From contig CM074809.1 of NCBI GenBank assembly GCA_037447605.1, positions 2,042,484 through 2,063,690 of the forward strand: 21,207 nucleotides of DNA. Reading direction: 5' to 3'. The position numbers and the translations under genes are program-made. The notes under the pieces are model-generated. The model was not told where the DNA came from, did not search any database, and saw nothing but the letters and a program-made list of their open reading frames with translations. This document shows, piece by piece, positions 8,336 through 17,500 of the stretch; the stretch's first letter is position 1; each line of letters begins with the position of its first letter. The stretch comes from Zygnema circumcarinatum (taxonomy: Eukaryota; Streptophyta; Zygnematophyceae; Zygnematales; Zygnemataceae).

Positions 8336-8781
8336 ATGGTGACCACTCGCCGGGCCGGAGGGGACCCGGGGCCCTCGGGGCCGCCACCTCCACCACCTGT
8401 CCCCCGGGACGAGGTGATGGAGGAGAACTCGGAGACTGCGGCCGTCCCCATGGAGGGGCCCAGTCCCGAACCCACGGATGGCCCAAGCCATCGGCGCATC
8501 CCTTTCCCCGCCGCTGATGCAAGCGGCGGCGGGAAGCCGATCCTTCCCCGCCCGGTTGGGCGCTCATCACTATATATGGGGCGATCCTAAGGAAAAGGAT
8601 CGCAGATTTGGGGAGGGAGGTGACTCAGGTCGTCACGGACACCAGGGGTTACCCTGGGAGGATGGACGACATGGAGCTCACGGTCCGCCGCTTGGTGGAC
8701 ACGCTCCAAATGGAGTTCCGGGGCCTTTCGGACAGGCTCCGGAGGATCGAAAATATGCCCCGAACCCCGAGCACAGGGTAG
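8336..8781 (+). pseudogene. gag: gypsy G gag, N-terminal part, frameshifted
   Basis: ATG at 8336, shortly after the primer site, opens a frame beginning MVTTRRAGGD and containing a run of six prolines; it leaves the family-like path before 8584. From 8584 another frame reads a charged, probably helical stretch (LRKRIADLGREV, then LVDTLQMEFRGLSDRLRRIE), plausible as a coiled coil, to a stop at 8779-8781. Gag N-termini of plant chromoviruses commonly have a variable Pro-rich start followed by such a coil. Gag is the structural protein of the particle. The assignment rests on position and character rather than a strict motif. Confidence 0.65.
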
Positions 8782-9680
8782 TAGGTCACGGCCGGGTCAC
8801 GGGAAGGGGTTAGGCATACCACTCGGTAGCGTCGTCGTGCGACGCGCCCCAACCGGCTGCGGAAGCAGCAGCGAGATCGGACCCTGGTTTTCCGCAGTCA
8901 CCCGCGAGGTGGCGAACCACCAGGTGAGGACCCCGTCGAGCAGCTCTTTGGCGGAGGAAGATCCTTGTCACCGGACTGCGCCTGGGCAACTAGAGGATGT
9001 CGGCGGGCCGGCCGAGAGTGGCCCCGCTTTCCCTTTAGGCGGAGAACATCCCTAACACGGACTGTTCCGATTGAAGCGGTCTTGGAGCCCAAGCGAAGGG
9101 TTGCCGGCGACCAGCTGTCCCCCCCTCCGATGGGTAGCTTGCTTACCGGCACTGAAGGAGCCGCATACCGGGTGTATGAGGGCCTCTCACGATAATTGAG
9201 GGGCGATTGGGATAAGTTGAGAGAATGAACTATCAAACTGCACCGGGCCTTGGATCGGCTTGGAGGCCGGGATAAGTTTGAGAACATGGTCCCAAACCGG
9301 TAGTGTCAAGCAGTTTCTGCGAGACCTGCGACAAGTGGTGCCTCAAATCACCACTCCCCAAGCACGGGCAGGCTGAGTTCTTTCCACTTGAGAATGGCTT
9401 GAAGCCACACACGAGAAAAGCTAAAACCCAACCCACGGACTGCGAGCGTGGGACTGGCCCGACTCTGGTACGATTTCTTTGATGCAGCCATTCGGTTGGA
9501 CACCGCCCTGCGGGCGATACAGGCCCTTCCCGACCCGGCCCGAGGAGGTCGGGCAGCGTGCTGTGAGGTCGTGCGTGAAGGCGGGACCCTCAGCTGCGAG
9601 GAAAAGAACAAGCGAAGGAAGCGGGTAGCTGCCGCCCGCCTTGCGGCGCGAAGTTGACTCGAGAGGGGAAATGGAGAAAG
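8782..9680 (+). pseudogene. gag: gypsy G gag, capsid region, heavily decayed
   Basis: Readings in several frames show capsid-like pieces. D-K-F-E-N-M-V near 9275 and S-V-K-Q-F-L-R-D-L-R-Q-V-V-P near 9303-9345 resemble the Y/F-x-x-x-F-R-x-L segment of retrotransposon Gag. E-F-F-P-L-E-N-G-L-K-P near 9375-9410 matches its F-x-x-G-L-K-P motif. Between 8782 and 9230 I recognise nothing specific. Several stops and shifts make the gene non-functional. Confidence 0.6.
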
Positions 9681-9803
9681 ATGCAGCGGGAGAACAAGTG
9701 TTTCCGCTGCCGCAAGGAGGGGCACAAGGCCCGGGATTGCCCTCTGAACGCCAAGGACAAGAAGGGCAAGGGGCCGGAAAACCCCAACCCACCAGCAGCT
9801 TAG
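9681..9803 (+). pseudogene. gag: gypsy G nucleocapsid zinc knuckle
   Basis: The frame from 9681 reads MQRENKCFRCRKEGHKARDC, a CCHC zinc knuckle (C-X2-C-X4-H-X4-C, Cys codons 9699, 9708 and 9738, His 9723). A Lys/Gly/Pro-rich tail follows to a TAG at 9801-9803. It binds the genomic RNA for packaging. The motif is intact, but it is in a different frame from the protease that follows. Confidence 0.85.
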
Positions 9804-9809
9804 GGGTCG

Positions 9810-10380
9810 TTGCTGGTGGACATGCTAGGTTAGGGGGAGGGATGGAGACTGCTGCCAGGTCTAGGGGACATTTGTTTCTTAGAACCTCGGACATTCTTAA
9901 ATTGGTTGGCAGACCTTTGGGAATGCACGATCTCTTTGTGTGTGATGCACTCCCTGTTTCCATTTCCCTCTCCCCTGCCACTGTAGTGACTCCTTTTGGG
10001 TTTATGGATGTAGTGATGAATGGTGATTGGCATGTCTTTATCCTCAATGTCATGGGCAATGATGTTCTCATGCAATGTGCCATGGATGCTTTGCATGTCA
10101 TGGGAAACACCTCCCATGTCCTTGGGCTGCATGTGCTGGTTCCTCAGCACATGGCAGTTCGCACCTTTCCCAACGCCACTTGGCGGTTGGTGAAACAGTT
10201 GAGGAAAGGGCACAAATTGGTGCAGACGATGGAAGGATCCACCAGTTCGCTGGTTGGGTCACCCTACACCTTGGTGTGGAGGACGGCTCGTCCTCAACCC
10301 TCGCATATAGTGCGATCTATGTTCCATCTTGCCCATCGTGCCATGACCTTCACCGGGTCAGCCAATGGCCACCCCGCAGT
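9810..10380 (+). pseudogene. gypsy G segment between zinc knuckle and protease, unrecognised
   Basis: About 190 codons are open in the protease frame (frame open from 9641). The product is rich in Met, Val, His and Leu, with a recurring V-M-G-N pattern (about residues VMGNDVLMQ and HVMGNTSHV). I know no retrotransposon domain like this between nucleocapsid and protease, where most elements have a short linker. The stretch is also visibly more AT-rich than the gag region before it. It may be an extra linker domain, an acquired sequence or a partly duplicated region. Confidence 0.4.
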
Positions 10381-10660
10381 GATACTGCTAGATACTGGGG
10401 CAGATGCTAACTGACCAGTTCTGCATTCTGCGGCTTGATTTGGGTTGACCCGCAGATCCCCATTCCAGAAAGTGTGCACACACACACCGAGGGACGGGCC
10501 CCTTAAAGGGCAGTCTGCAGTAGCGTCACACACTCTCAAGATCGAGCTCAATCCTACTCGAGGCGGTTAAGTGTCTTCGACTGCAACTGGCCTCTGGTAC
10601 GGATGTTATTTTAGGGAGTGCTTGGTTAACCATAATCAAAGCCCAATTGGACTTTGCCTT
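10381..10660 (+). pseudogene. gypsy G aspartic protease, frameshifted
   Basis: I-L-L-D-T-G-A-D at about 10382-10405 is the retropepsin active site (Asp codon 10391-10393), followed after three codons by a TGA at 10412-10414. Downstream pieces fit the rest of the fold. D-G-T-like flap readings lie near 10490. In another frame L-A-S-G-T-D-V-I-L-G-S-A-W-L at about 10584-10625 matches the conserved I-L-G-x-x-W-L end of gypsy proteases. At least two shifts separate these blocks. The enzyme would process Gag-Pol. Confidence 0.75.
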
Positions 10661-12217
10661 CCATACTGTATTCTGCACAGTGGGGATAGGCGCATCACAC
10701 TGCACCCTGGCAAACCCACATCCACTGCTATCACGCAGGTTGATACTCCTTATCTCTGCTCGGCTATGCAATTGGCCAAAGCAGTTAAGGAGGGTTGCAC
10801 CTTGTTCATGGTGCATGTCATGACAGCCACTGAGGATGTTCATGACGAAGATCAGGAGTGGCAGATCACATCTACTGACGTGCTCTCCACTGTTCCCTCC
10901 CAGTTCCAACCTCTGTTGGATGAATTCAGGGATGTCTTCCCTGATGACCTTCCAAGGGGGTTGCCCCCATCGAGAGGGGTGGGGCACACAATCCCTCTTG
11001 AGCCTGAGCAAAAGCCGCCTTGGCGGCCGATCTATCGGTTAAGTCCGAAGGAAACCGAGGAAATGCGTAAGCAGTTGACTACTTTACGGGACAAGGGCTG
11101 GATGGAGCCCAGCCAAAGCCCTTTTGGGGCGCCCATCTTGTTTGTTGGCAAGAAAGATGGCTCGTTGAGGATGTGCATTGATTATCGTGCACTCAACAAG
11201 ATCACCGTAAAGAATCGATTTGCTTTACCACGTATCGATGATCTGTTGGATCGTCTTCACGGCGCCAAAGTGTTCACATCACTTGATCTTGCTCAGGGGT
11301 ATCATCAGATCCGCGTCACGGAAGCTGATGTGCCAAAAACTGCGTTCCGGACGCCGATTGGTCATTTCCAATATAAGGTGTTGCCCTTTGGATTGACTAA
11401 TGCTCCGGCAACTTTCCAGGCTGTCATGAACGAGATGTTCATCGGCATGGACGAGTTTGTTTTGGTTTACCTCGATGATATCCTTGTCTTCAGTAAGACG
11501 GAGGAGGAACATCTTGAACACGTTCGAAAAGTGTTTGAGACCCTGAGGAAACACCAGTTTTATGCCAAGAGGAAGAAGTGTCATTTCATGCAACGTGAGT
11601 TGCTTTATCTTGGGCATATCCTGAATGATCAGGGCCTTCGGCCTGATCCTGCCAAAGTTTCAGCGGTAGAAACTTGGGCGCCACCGACTGACTTGCACCA
11701 GTTGAGGTCTTTTCTGGGCTTTGCGAATTATTTTCGTAAGTTCATCCAAGGGTTTAGTAAATTGGTTACTCCCTTGACTAATTTGACACGTTCCGGTGTC
11801 CCCTTTACATGGACCCCTGAATGCCAGGATGCATTCGAAGGTGTGCGCCATGCACTTGTTACCGCACCCACTCTCCGTTTAGCGGACCCGTCCAAGCCTT
11901 ATGAAGTGGTTTGTGATGCTTCGGGATTCGCCTTGGGTGCCGTCTTGTTTCAAGATGGCCAACCTTTGGCGTATGAAAGCCGCAAAATGAATCCCGCTGA
12001 GCGCAACTATTCTGCAACAGAACAGGAACTGCTTGCAGTAGTCCACGCCCTGAGGACACGGCGGTGCTATTTAGAGAGCTGGCGGTCCACGCTGGTGCCG
12101 ACCACCGCCCGGTGGCAGCGTTCCTCTCAACCCAACGGTTGTCTAAGAAGCGGCGGGCAGCTGAGTACGAGTTCCTCAGGTTTGGCGCGATTAGGTTTTA
12201 TCGGCCCGGAAGGCTAA
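10571..12217 (+). pseudogene. pol: gypsy G reverse transcriptase and RNase H, long clean frame
   Basis: A 548-codon frame holds the RT domain (about residues 130-380) with all usual blocks: P-I-Y-R-L-S-P, GKKDGSLRMCIDYRALNKIT, FTSLDLAQGYHQI with the first catalytic Asp (residue 239), FGLTNAPATFQ, and Y-L-D-D at residues 300-303 (11468-11479). The primer grip, the connection region and V-P-F-T-W-T follow. The gypsy-type RNase H (about 440 on) shows VCDASGFALGAVL (Asp 449) and S-A-T-E-Q-E-L-L-A. The frame leaves RNase H near 12065, after which the last 50 residues are unrelated. No genuine start exists because the protein is a polyprotein part. All catalytic residues of RT are kept, unusual in this window. 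Confidence 0.95.
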
Positions 12218-12297
12218 ATATGGCAGACCCACTGGTAGGCACAGCCACCGGCATCTTGCTGCCCCTGGATAATTGGCTTTCGTCGACTCAGTGTTAG
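12064..12297 (+). pseudogene. pol: gypsy G RNase H, C-terminal piece after frameshift
   Basis: The frame at 12064-12297 continues RNase H: V-H-A-G-A-D-H-R-P-V (the catalytic A-D-H segment), then L-S-K-K-R-R-A-A-E-Y-E-F-L and Y-R-P-G-R-L-N-M-A-D-P-L, matching the conserved I-x-Y-x-P-G-x-x-N-x-x-A-D-x-L-S end of the gypsy domain. A single frameshift near 12065 separates it from the upstream frame. Confidence 0.85.
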
Positions 12298-12299
12298 AA

Positions 12300-13456
12300 C
12301 GGGCGGGTGTGGTGAGACGTGGCGGTCGTCTCCGGTATGCTTTGTCATAGATCCCTCCACCAGTGACGCAGTCGACCCTCCTGCTCTCTCTGATCTCAGA
12401 CGGATGATTCAGGAGGGGTATACTGGTGATCCTTTGTTCCTGGATGGCCAAGGTAATGGCTATAAGGACAAAGTGGTGTCTAAGGACGGATTTTGGTACC
12501 ACGGCCAGCAGTTGGTCGTGCCCAAGGCCGGGACTGTACGGCAGCTCATTCTGGGTGAGCTACATGATCCTCCGTACCGAGGTCACATGGGAGTTGCCAA
12601 AACCCGTGAGGCACTGCTCCGAGAGTTCTGGTGGCCTGGACTCTCGAGGGATGTGAAAGCGTATGTACTCGCTTGTCCAACTTGTCAACGAAACAAACCC
12701 CGCACTGGCAGGATCCCTGGCCAGCTGCAACCCCTCACACCTCCTTTTCGGAAATGGGACAGTGTGGGTATGGACTTGATCACAGATCTTCCTGTGACAC
12801 CTCGGGGGCATGACTCCATCCTCGTCTTTGTCGATCGGCTCAGCAAGATGGTGCATTTTGCACCAACTACTAAGACAGCTGGGGCCGACGAGATTGCACG
12901 GTTGTATGTTGACAAAGTGTGGAGCCAGCATGGTCTTCAGTCAGCAATTGTGTCTGACCGTGATCCACGATTCACCGGCCATTTTTGGACGGAAGTGCTC
13001 AAGATCGTTGGGACCAAGCAGGCGCTGAGTACAGCTTTCCACCCGCAAACTGATGGCCAGACGGAACGGGTGAACAGGATCCTGGAGGATTACCTCCGGC
13101 ATTATGTGGGACCTACCCCGGATGGGTGGGACGAACTGCTCCCAGTGGCTGAGTATGCCATCAATAATGCTTACCAGGAGTCCATTGGTACCACCCCTTT
13201 CTTCCTGAACTTTGGTCAGCATCCTCTAAATCCCCTGCAACCAAGGGATCAGCCCCCTGATCCGTGGAACATGGGCGTCCACAGAACCCCCGATCCTTGG
13301 AAGGCGAGGAAGGCGGTGGGACTCAACCTCTGCGGTCAGATCTTTTGTCGGCTAATGTCACAGAGGCGCTGCAGAGAGGCGGCAGACCACGCTAGCGGCC
13401 CAGATGCGACAAAAGGCCTATCTTGCGACCGTCACCGTACCCAACTCACACCTTGA
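12300..13456 (+). pseudogene. pol: gypsy G integrase, catalytic core intact
   Basis: The 350-codon frame at 12404-13456 begins inside the linker. It carries the H2C2 zinc domain (H-D-P-P-Y-R-G-H, then C-P-T-C-Q-R-N-K), which is integrase_H2C2. The core shows the D-D-E triad at residues 124 (GMDLITDLP), 185 (SDRDPRF) and 221 (HPQTDGQTERVNR), spaced D-60-D-35-E as in active gypsy integrases. P-F-F-L-N-F-G near residue 265 closes the core. After about 13330 the family continues in another frame (A-A-Q-M-R-Q-K-A-Y-L near 13395-13425), so a shift has occurred. The core itself has no stop or missing catalytic residue. Confidence 0.93.
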
Positions 13457-13559
13457 TGAGGCGTGAGGTGTTGCTAAGTCTGGCGAACTTGAGACTCAAG
13501 CTTATGGCCGGAACGTAAGGCGTAGCCCGCTCATTAGGCCCTTGAGGTCATGAAAGCGC

Positions 13560-13970
13560 ATCAATAATTAAACTTCTTGGTTGGATTTACCAGCCCATAT
13601 GAAGGTGCATCGGTCTTCGTGTGGGGTTCTTCAAAGGCTTTACAGCGGTGATGGGGAGGATCAACCACCTCCCCACCGGTGGAACTTGGTGAACTTGGTA
13701 TGAAGTTGAAACCATTCAAGCCAGCATTATTGTGAAAGATTAGCTCTTCCCGATCACGAATACCTGCGTGAAGTGGTTGGTATGGGGTTGAACATAGCAT
13801 GGGAAAGCCAGGGCAACTTAACGATTGCGGGAGCTCATCAACTTGTCTTGGGGGCCTTGGCCTTGAGGAGGAGGAAGCGGCGAGGCGGCGCGAGAGTTCT
13901 GAGCGTTCACGCCTTCCGGAGGAAAGGGATTGACGGGATTGTCGGCCCGAGGCCTCCGGTTATCACGTAG
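13560..13970 (+). pseudogene. pol: gypsy G integrase C-terminus with chromodomain remnant
   Basis: L-P-A-H-M-K-V-H-R at about 13588-13612 matches the L-P-x-x-x-K-I-H-P-V-F-H segment that precedes the chromodomain, followed by G-D-G-E-D-Q-P-P-P near 13650-13675. At about 13770-13850, readings in two frames give V-K-W-L and then W-E-S-Q-G-N-L-T-I-A-G, which correspond to the Y-L-V-K-W-x-G-Y and T-W-E-P-x-x-N-L core of a chromodomain. In chromoviruses this domain steers insertion to marked chromatin. The frame is broken here at least twice. A short Arg-rich tail follows. Confidence 0.65.
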
Positions 13971-14044
13971 AGTTCGGCGATCTTAGATTGAAACTTCTGT
14001 TTTGCCTTTCTTACCCCACCCATAGCGTGAGCGGGCGTTCACAT

Positions 14045-14062
14045 CCTCCGCGAGGGGAGTAA
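14045..14062 (+). other. polypurine tract of gypsy G
   Basis: GCGAGGGGAGTAA immediately precedes the 3' LTR start at 14063. A purine run at this point primes plus-strand synthesis. Its position is exact; the sequence is short. Confidence 0.6.
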
Positions 14063-14758
14063 TGTGGCAGCTGATCACCAGCGGAGGTGTACCCAGAGGC
14101 GCTCCGTCCTAGTACTCTCACCCGAGCGGGCAGTGGCCAAAGTGGGGGACCACAGAGACGGGAAGGGTCACGGGATGAGCTGCGAGGTTGCAAGGGTTGA
14201 TCTTGTATGACATCTTGAAGACATATATGCTCGCGTCGTGATGTGGGCTCGAGGATCGCGGAATCACGACCACATCTTTCCTTACGTTTTTAGGCATGCT
14301 TGGAGTCGTCCGTCTGCTGATGCGGGTCGCGGATTTAGTGCCGGACGGTACAGCCGTCAAGACTCCAGCGCCCGGCTTGCTAAGATCCGGCCGTGCGGCG
14401 TCTGGCGGCACTTACGCTGTCGCGCTTGCCCAGCGCCAGCAGAGAATGCGTGGCGTTAAATGCGTTGTACACCTATGACCCATTCGGGTCAGGGAGGGAC
14501 ACGTGGCAGTCTGCCATTGGACAGCCCTGCTTCCAATCCTCCATGCTGGTAGGAGGTTCAACGGGGGAAGCGTAAAGGGGCGTGGGTGACTGTCGTCACC
14601 CAACCAACGTACCGGCATACGGTTGCACCCCTGACCAGGGCTGCGCCACTCTCTGAAGCTCTCTCTCTGGCTCTTGCTCGCCCTCATTGTTGAACTCACG
14701 AGTGCTGGTGTATTGTTATTCGCCTTGGTGAAGGAGTTAGATTCGGCCAGAAGTGATA
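14063..14758 (+). repeat. gypsy G 3' LTR
   Basis: It begins TGTGGCAGCTGATC and aligns with 7580-8284 to its end near GTGATA. Anchors shared with the 5' copy include GTCCTAGTACTCTCAC near 14106-14121 and CACCCAACCAACGTACCGGC near 14598-14617. Divergence from the 5' LTR is high, with many indels. A third copy of the same LTR family lies reversed at the right edge of the window. Confidence 0.88.
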
Positions 14759-15560
14759 AGGTACAAGGGTGGAGATGGCGTTTGGTCCCACTGCTGCGTG
14801 GGCAAGGGGTTGCACAACTACGTTGGCCCGGCACCATCAAGGCACGGTCTTTGTAGGAGGAAGATACGGCGGAAGCGGCGTCGGAGTTCGACACGGGGGT
14901 TGTTAGATGGATGGCTAAGGATAGCAAGGCCACTTACCCGGATCGTCATAGTGTGAGGGAAGTCCACCGTCTATCTTGTATGATCTCGGGGACCTCACAT
15001 CATGTGGAGGTGCTTAGAAGAGATGTATGATGTAAGGATAGCGTGGCGATTGTCAGCCTTTCTGTGACTAGGAGAAGATGAAGATGTCTCGGATGAGAAA
15101 CTAGGGAATATATGGTCAGATTTGACACTCTAATGGAGGTTCATAGCCTTGGGCTTAGTTAGAGGGGACCATAAGATCAGCCGGTTTCTAGGGGGTACAC
15201 AGTCGGTTTGATGTGGCGGTTGTGGCTCTTAGGGGCGATGTAGCGAACTCCATGATGACCCTTGAGCAAGTGAAGCCCGAAGGATCCAGGAGGGAGGATC
15301 TGATCCCGAACGTTGGGCACCGAAGAGAGATCTTGCTTGGCGCACTGGCGTCAAGGCCGAAGAGGCGCGTTGAAGGCGAGCCGAGGTGAACGCCAGCGAG
15401 GCGTGCCTACACGTGTGGCAAGACTGGCCCTTTACTACGCGGGCTGCCCCTTCAGAACAAGAAGCACCCGGATGCGAGGGAGGAGGAGCTTAAGTCATCC
15501 GGCAAGAAGAGTTGAGGGCTTACTTCAAGTACAGAAGAGAGAGGCCACAAGGCTGCGGTG
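14759..15560 (+). pseudogene. gag: copia B gag, main part after element G, frameshifted
   Basis: The reading Y-K-G-G-D-G-V-W resumes gag directly after G. Capsid-like pieces follow in shifting frames: E-F-D-T-G-V-V-R-W-M-A-K-D-S-K-A near 14884-14931, S-H-H-V-E-V-L near 14998-15018, M-V-R-F-D-T-L-M-E near 15112-15138, and M-T-L-E-Q-V-K near 15256-15276. These match copia Gag (UBN2-like) in order. A damaged zinc knuckle with T-C-G-K-T-G is visible near 15408-15445, and a Lys-rich tail (N-K-K-H-P-D-A-R-E-E-E) ends the domain. Stops are frequent, so no Gag can be made. Confidence 0.75.
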
Positions 15561-15599
15561 CGGAGTGTGATGAGACGAATCTCATGCTCGCGAAAATTA

Positions 15600-15775
15600 C
15601 GACTTTGTTGGGAAGATCGGGTTCGAGGATGCGAAGCGGCCATGGGCGATTGACTCTGGCGCTTCCACACATGTGTGGCGGCAATGAATGTTCTCCCGCG
15701 TTGATTTACGTTGGAAGGACCCGATCATTCACTTTCGGCAACGGAGGGAGTGGCTTGATCCGCGAGGAGAGGTAG
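15600..15775 (+). pseudogene. copia B aspartic protease, frameshifted
   Basis: Codons 15643-15675 read W-A-I-D-S-G-A-S-T-H-V, the canonical copia protease active site, fully preserved. The frame then shifts. Another frame continues with N-E-C-S and R-S-F-T-F-G-N-G-G-S to about 15775, matching the V-T-F-G-N segment of the fold. Confidence 0.85.
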
Positions 15776-16250
15776 TCAAGATCGCGACTTCGGAGCGGCT
15801 CAATCATCTCTGAGAAGAAAGGAGAGAAGCGTGCGTGCATGCGGTGATGTTCTTCACCTGGTGAAATGAGAACTTCATGTCGTTAGCCAAGTGTGTAGAA
15901 GGGTACGAGGTTACCTTTAGTGAGAAGTCATGCGTGGCTACTCATATGGAGACCGAAAAGCAGCTATTTGAGGGGTATGAGAAGGGAGGCCTATATTACC
16001 TTCATTATAGAAGAGAGGAAGATGAAGGGGTTATGGCAATATCTGAAAGTGTAGTAAATCTTTGGCATAAGTAGACTTGGCCATCTGAACCATAGTGGAC
16101 TGCAACAGCTTGCCGCAAGGGGGCTGGTCCGCGGGTTAGATGTATATGTAGTTGAGAAGGAGCTCGGTTTTTGCAAAGAGTGCATAGAGGGGAAGGCGCA
16201 CAGAAAACCATTCGCGAGGAGAGGAGAGGAGACGTTCCATGCGCAAGAGA
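15776..16250 (+). pseudogene. copia B protease linker and GAG-pre-integrase domain
   Basis: The frame 15877-16074 reads G-Y-E-V-T-F, C-V-A-T and then G-G-L-Y-Y-L, the usual segment between protease and integrase, ending N-L-W-H-K. After a stop at 16072-16074 the HHCC zinc domain goes on in another frame: G-H-L, G-L-Q-Q-L-A and F-C-K-E-C-I-E-G-K-A-H-R at about 16168-16203, then K-P-F. Both His and both Cys ligands are recognisable. The domain is the N-terminal zinc-binding part of copia integrase. Confidence 0.8.
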
Positions 16251-16980
16251 AGCTGGGTCTGGTTCACACCGACCTTTGCGGACCCGTGACACCGGCAACG
16301 ACTGGAGGAGCCCGATAATTCATCACATTTCTTGATGATATTTCGAGGAAAAACTGGGTGAAAATTCTCAAAAACAAGTCTGAGGCTTTCGGAGCCTTCA
16401 GAGAGTGGCACGTACAGATGGAGCGAGAGAGCGGATCCAAGCTGAAGACTATGCGCTCGGACAACGGAGGGGAATTCAAGTCGAAGGAATTCGGCGAGTA
16501 CTTGAGGACTCGCGGAATAAGGCATGAATTTTCTGCTCCTTACTCCCCTCAAAGTAATGGAGCTACTGAGAGGGTGAATAGGACGCTGGGGGACATGGCA
16601 AGGACCATGTTGATTGATTCCCCTTTTCAGCATCGTTTTGGGGAGAGGCAGTGATGACTGCCACCTACCTTAGAAATAGATGCCGTCCTGCGATTACGAG
16701 AGCGGGTCCACACGAAAGAGGTATTATAGGTAGGAGGAGGGAAGCCCGGTGTCCCACCCCGAAGGCTTTTTGGGCCTTGACTGGCGGGTGGCAGTCTTGC
16801 TGGCAAAGCGAGAAGAGGAAATTGATCCTCGAGCGTGGAAGGTATTTTACCGGCTACAACACCGGCAACCACACTTACGGGATGTGGAACCCTGGTCGAA
16901 TGAAGTTGAGAATTTCGAGGGACATCCACAGTGGATGAGAGAGAGGCTGATGACACGACTAGGTGAGACGGAGCCCTAAA
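16251..16980 (+). pseudogene. copia B integrase, one stop in the core and a later frameshift
   Basis: The core reads L-V-H-T-D-L-C-G-P (first Asp codon 16271-16273), R-S-D-N-G-G-E-F (second Asp 16460-16462) and S-P-Q-S-N-G-A-T-E-R-V-N (Glu 16568-16570), giving D-62-D-35-E. All three catalytic residues are present, but a TAA at 16316-16318 interrupts the core where the family usually has Tyr. A one-base shift near 16635 moves the following A-V-M-T-A-T-Y-L-R-N-R-C segment to another frame, where the C-terminal domain F-T-G-Y-N-T-G-N-H-T-Y is seen near 16846-16878. It is thus a single substitution plus a shift from a readable protein, but inactive as it stands. Confidence 0.9.
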
Positions 16981-17500
16981 GACAAATTTGGAGATTGTGT
17001 ACGAGGACGTGGAGACTAGGGGAGAAGGCGTTGATGCCGTCCAGGTCCCAGTTTTGGAGGAGGTCAGCATGCCCAGGAAGCGGAGGCCCCGAACCCGAGA
17101 AGCGTTACCAAGCGTCGGCGGGGCTATTGGGAAGCTGAACCAGAAGTGCCGCAAAAAGCTGGCGGGAGAGCCCGTAGATTTCGGCCAGGCGGCTCCCACC
17201 TACGCCTCACTGTCGGGGCGAGGAGAACTCGGCGGCGGCGTGCCGGTACATGGGCCAGTCACGAGGACTTAGAGGCGAGGCGAGAGGCGATGTTGGCAAG
17301 CATGCCTCCGGGTTTGTCAGGGGATTTTCTTCAACTCAAGGTGGGAGAGCGCCGGAACCCATGAGGAGGAGCACCAGCGTGGTAGGGAAGGCTTTGATCG
17401 GTCGGGCCTAAGGGGTTTCAACAATGCGAGGAGAGTGCCCTTGGCTTCGAGTGAACTTCAGCGGGAGAAGCGCCGCGCTGCTTCATGATCACCGAACTGC
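16981..17500 (+). pseudogene. copia B integrase-RT linker, degenerate
   Basis: A charged stretch (V-Y-E-D-V-E-T, then R-K-R-R-P-R-T-R near 17075-17097) matches the character of the linker between integrase and RT in copia polyproteins, which often holds an R-R-S-x-R motif. A second open piece covers 17146-17364. No strict motif is present. Confidence 0.5.

Larger units (their letters stand above)
7580..14758 (+). mobile_element. Ty3/gypsy chromovirus G, nested in copia B gag
   Basis: LTRs of about 705 bp (7580-8284) and 696 bp (14063-14758) bound an internal region with an intact-looking initiator-Met primer site, gag, zinc knuckle, protease, RT, RNase H, integrase and a chromodomain remnant. 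RT before integrase and the chromodomain place it among chromoviruses. No exact target duplication remains (GGAGG on the left, TAAGG on the right). The internal region of about 5.8 kb is longer than usual, partly because of an unrecognised segment at about 9810-10370. Decay is strikingly uneven: gag, protease, the integrase C-terminus and the LTRs are broken, while RT, RNase H and the integrase core are nearly clean. Confidence 0.93.

Noticed and set aside
8266-8570. Pro/Gly-rich open frames on the - strand
   Set aside because: They are antisense to the Pro-rich start of G gag and result from its CC-rich codons.
9421-10110. 229-codon open frame on the - strand
   Set aside because: It lies antisense to the G nucleocapsid and pre-protease region, has no recognisable domain, and is expected as a shadow of the clean + strand segment.
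10571-13456. Endogenous pararetrovirus (caulimovirus-like) origin of the RT region
   Set aside because: The order protease, RT, RNase H, integrase, the LTRs, the primer site and the chromodomain remnant all fit a gypsy chromovirus. Caulimoviruses lack integrase and LTRs.
7575-14761. Exact target-site duplication for gypsy G
   Set aside because: The flanks read GGAGG and TAAGG; only the last three bases agree, too little to claim a duplication.
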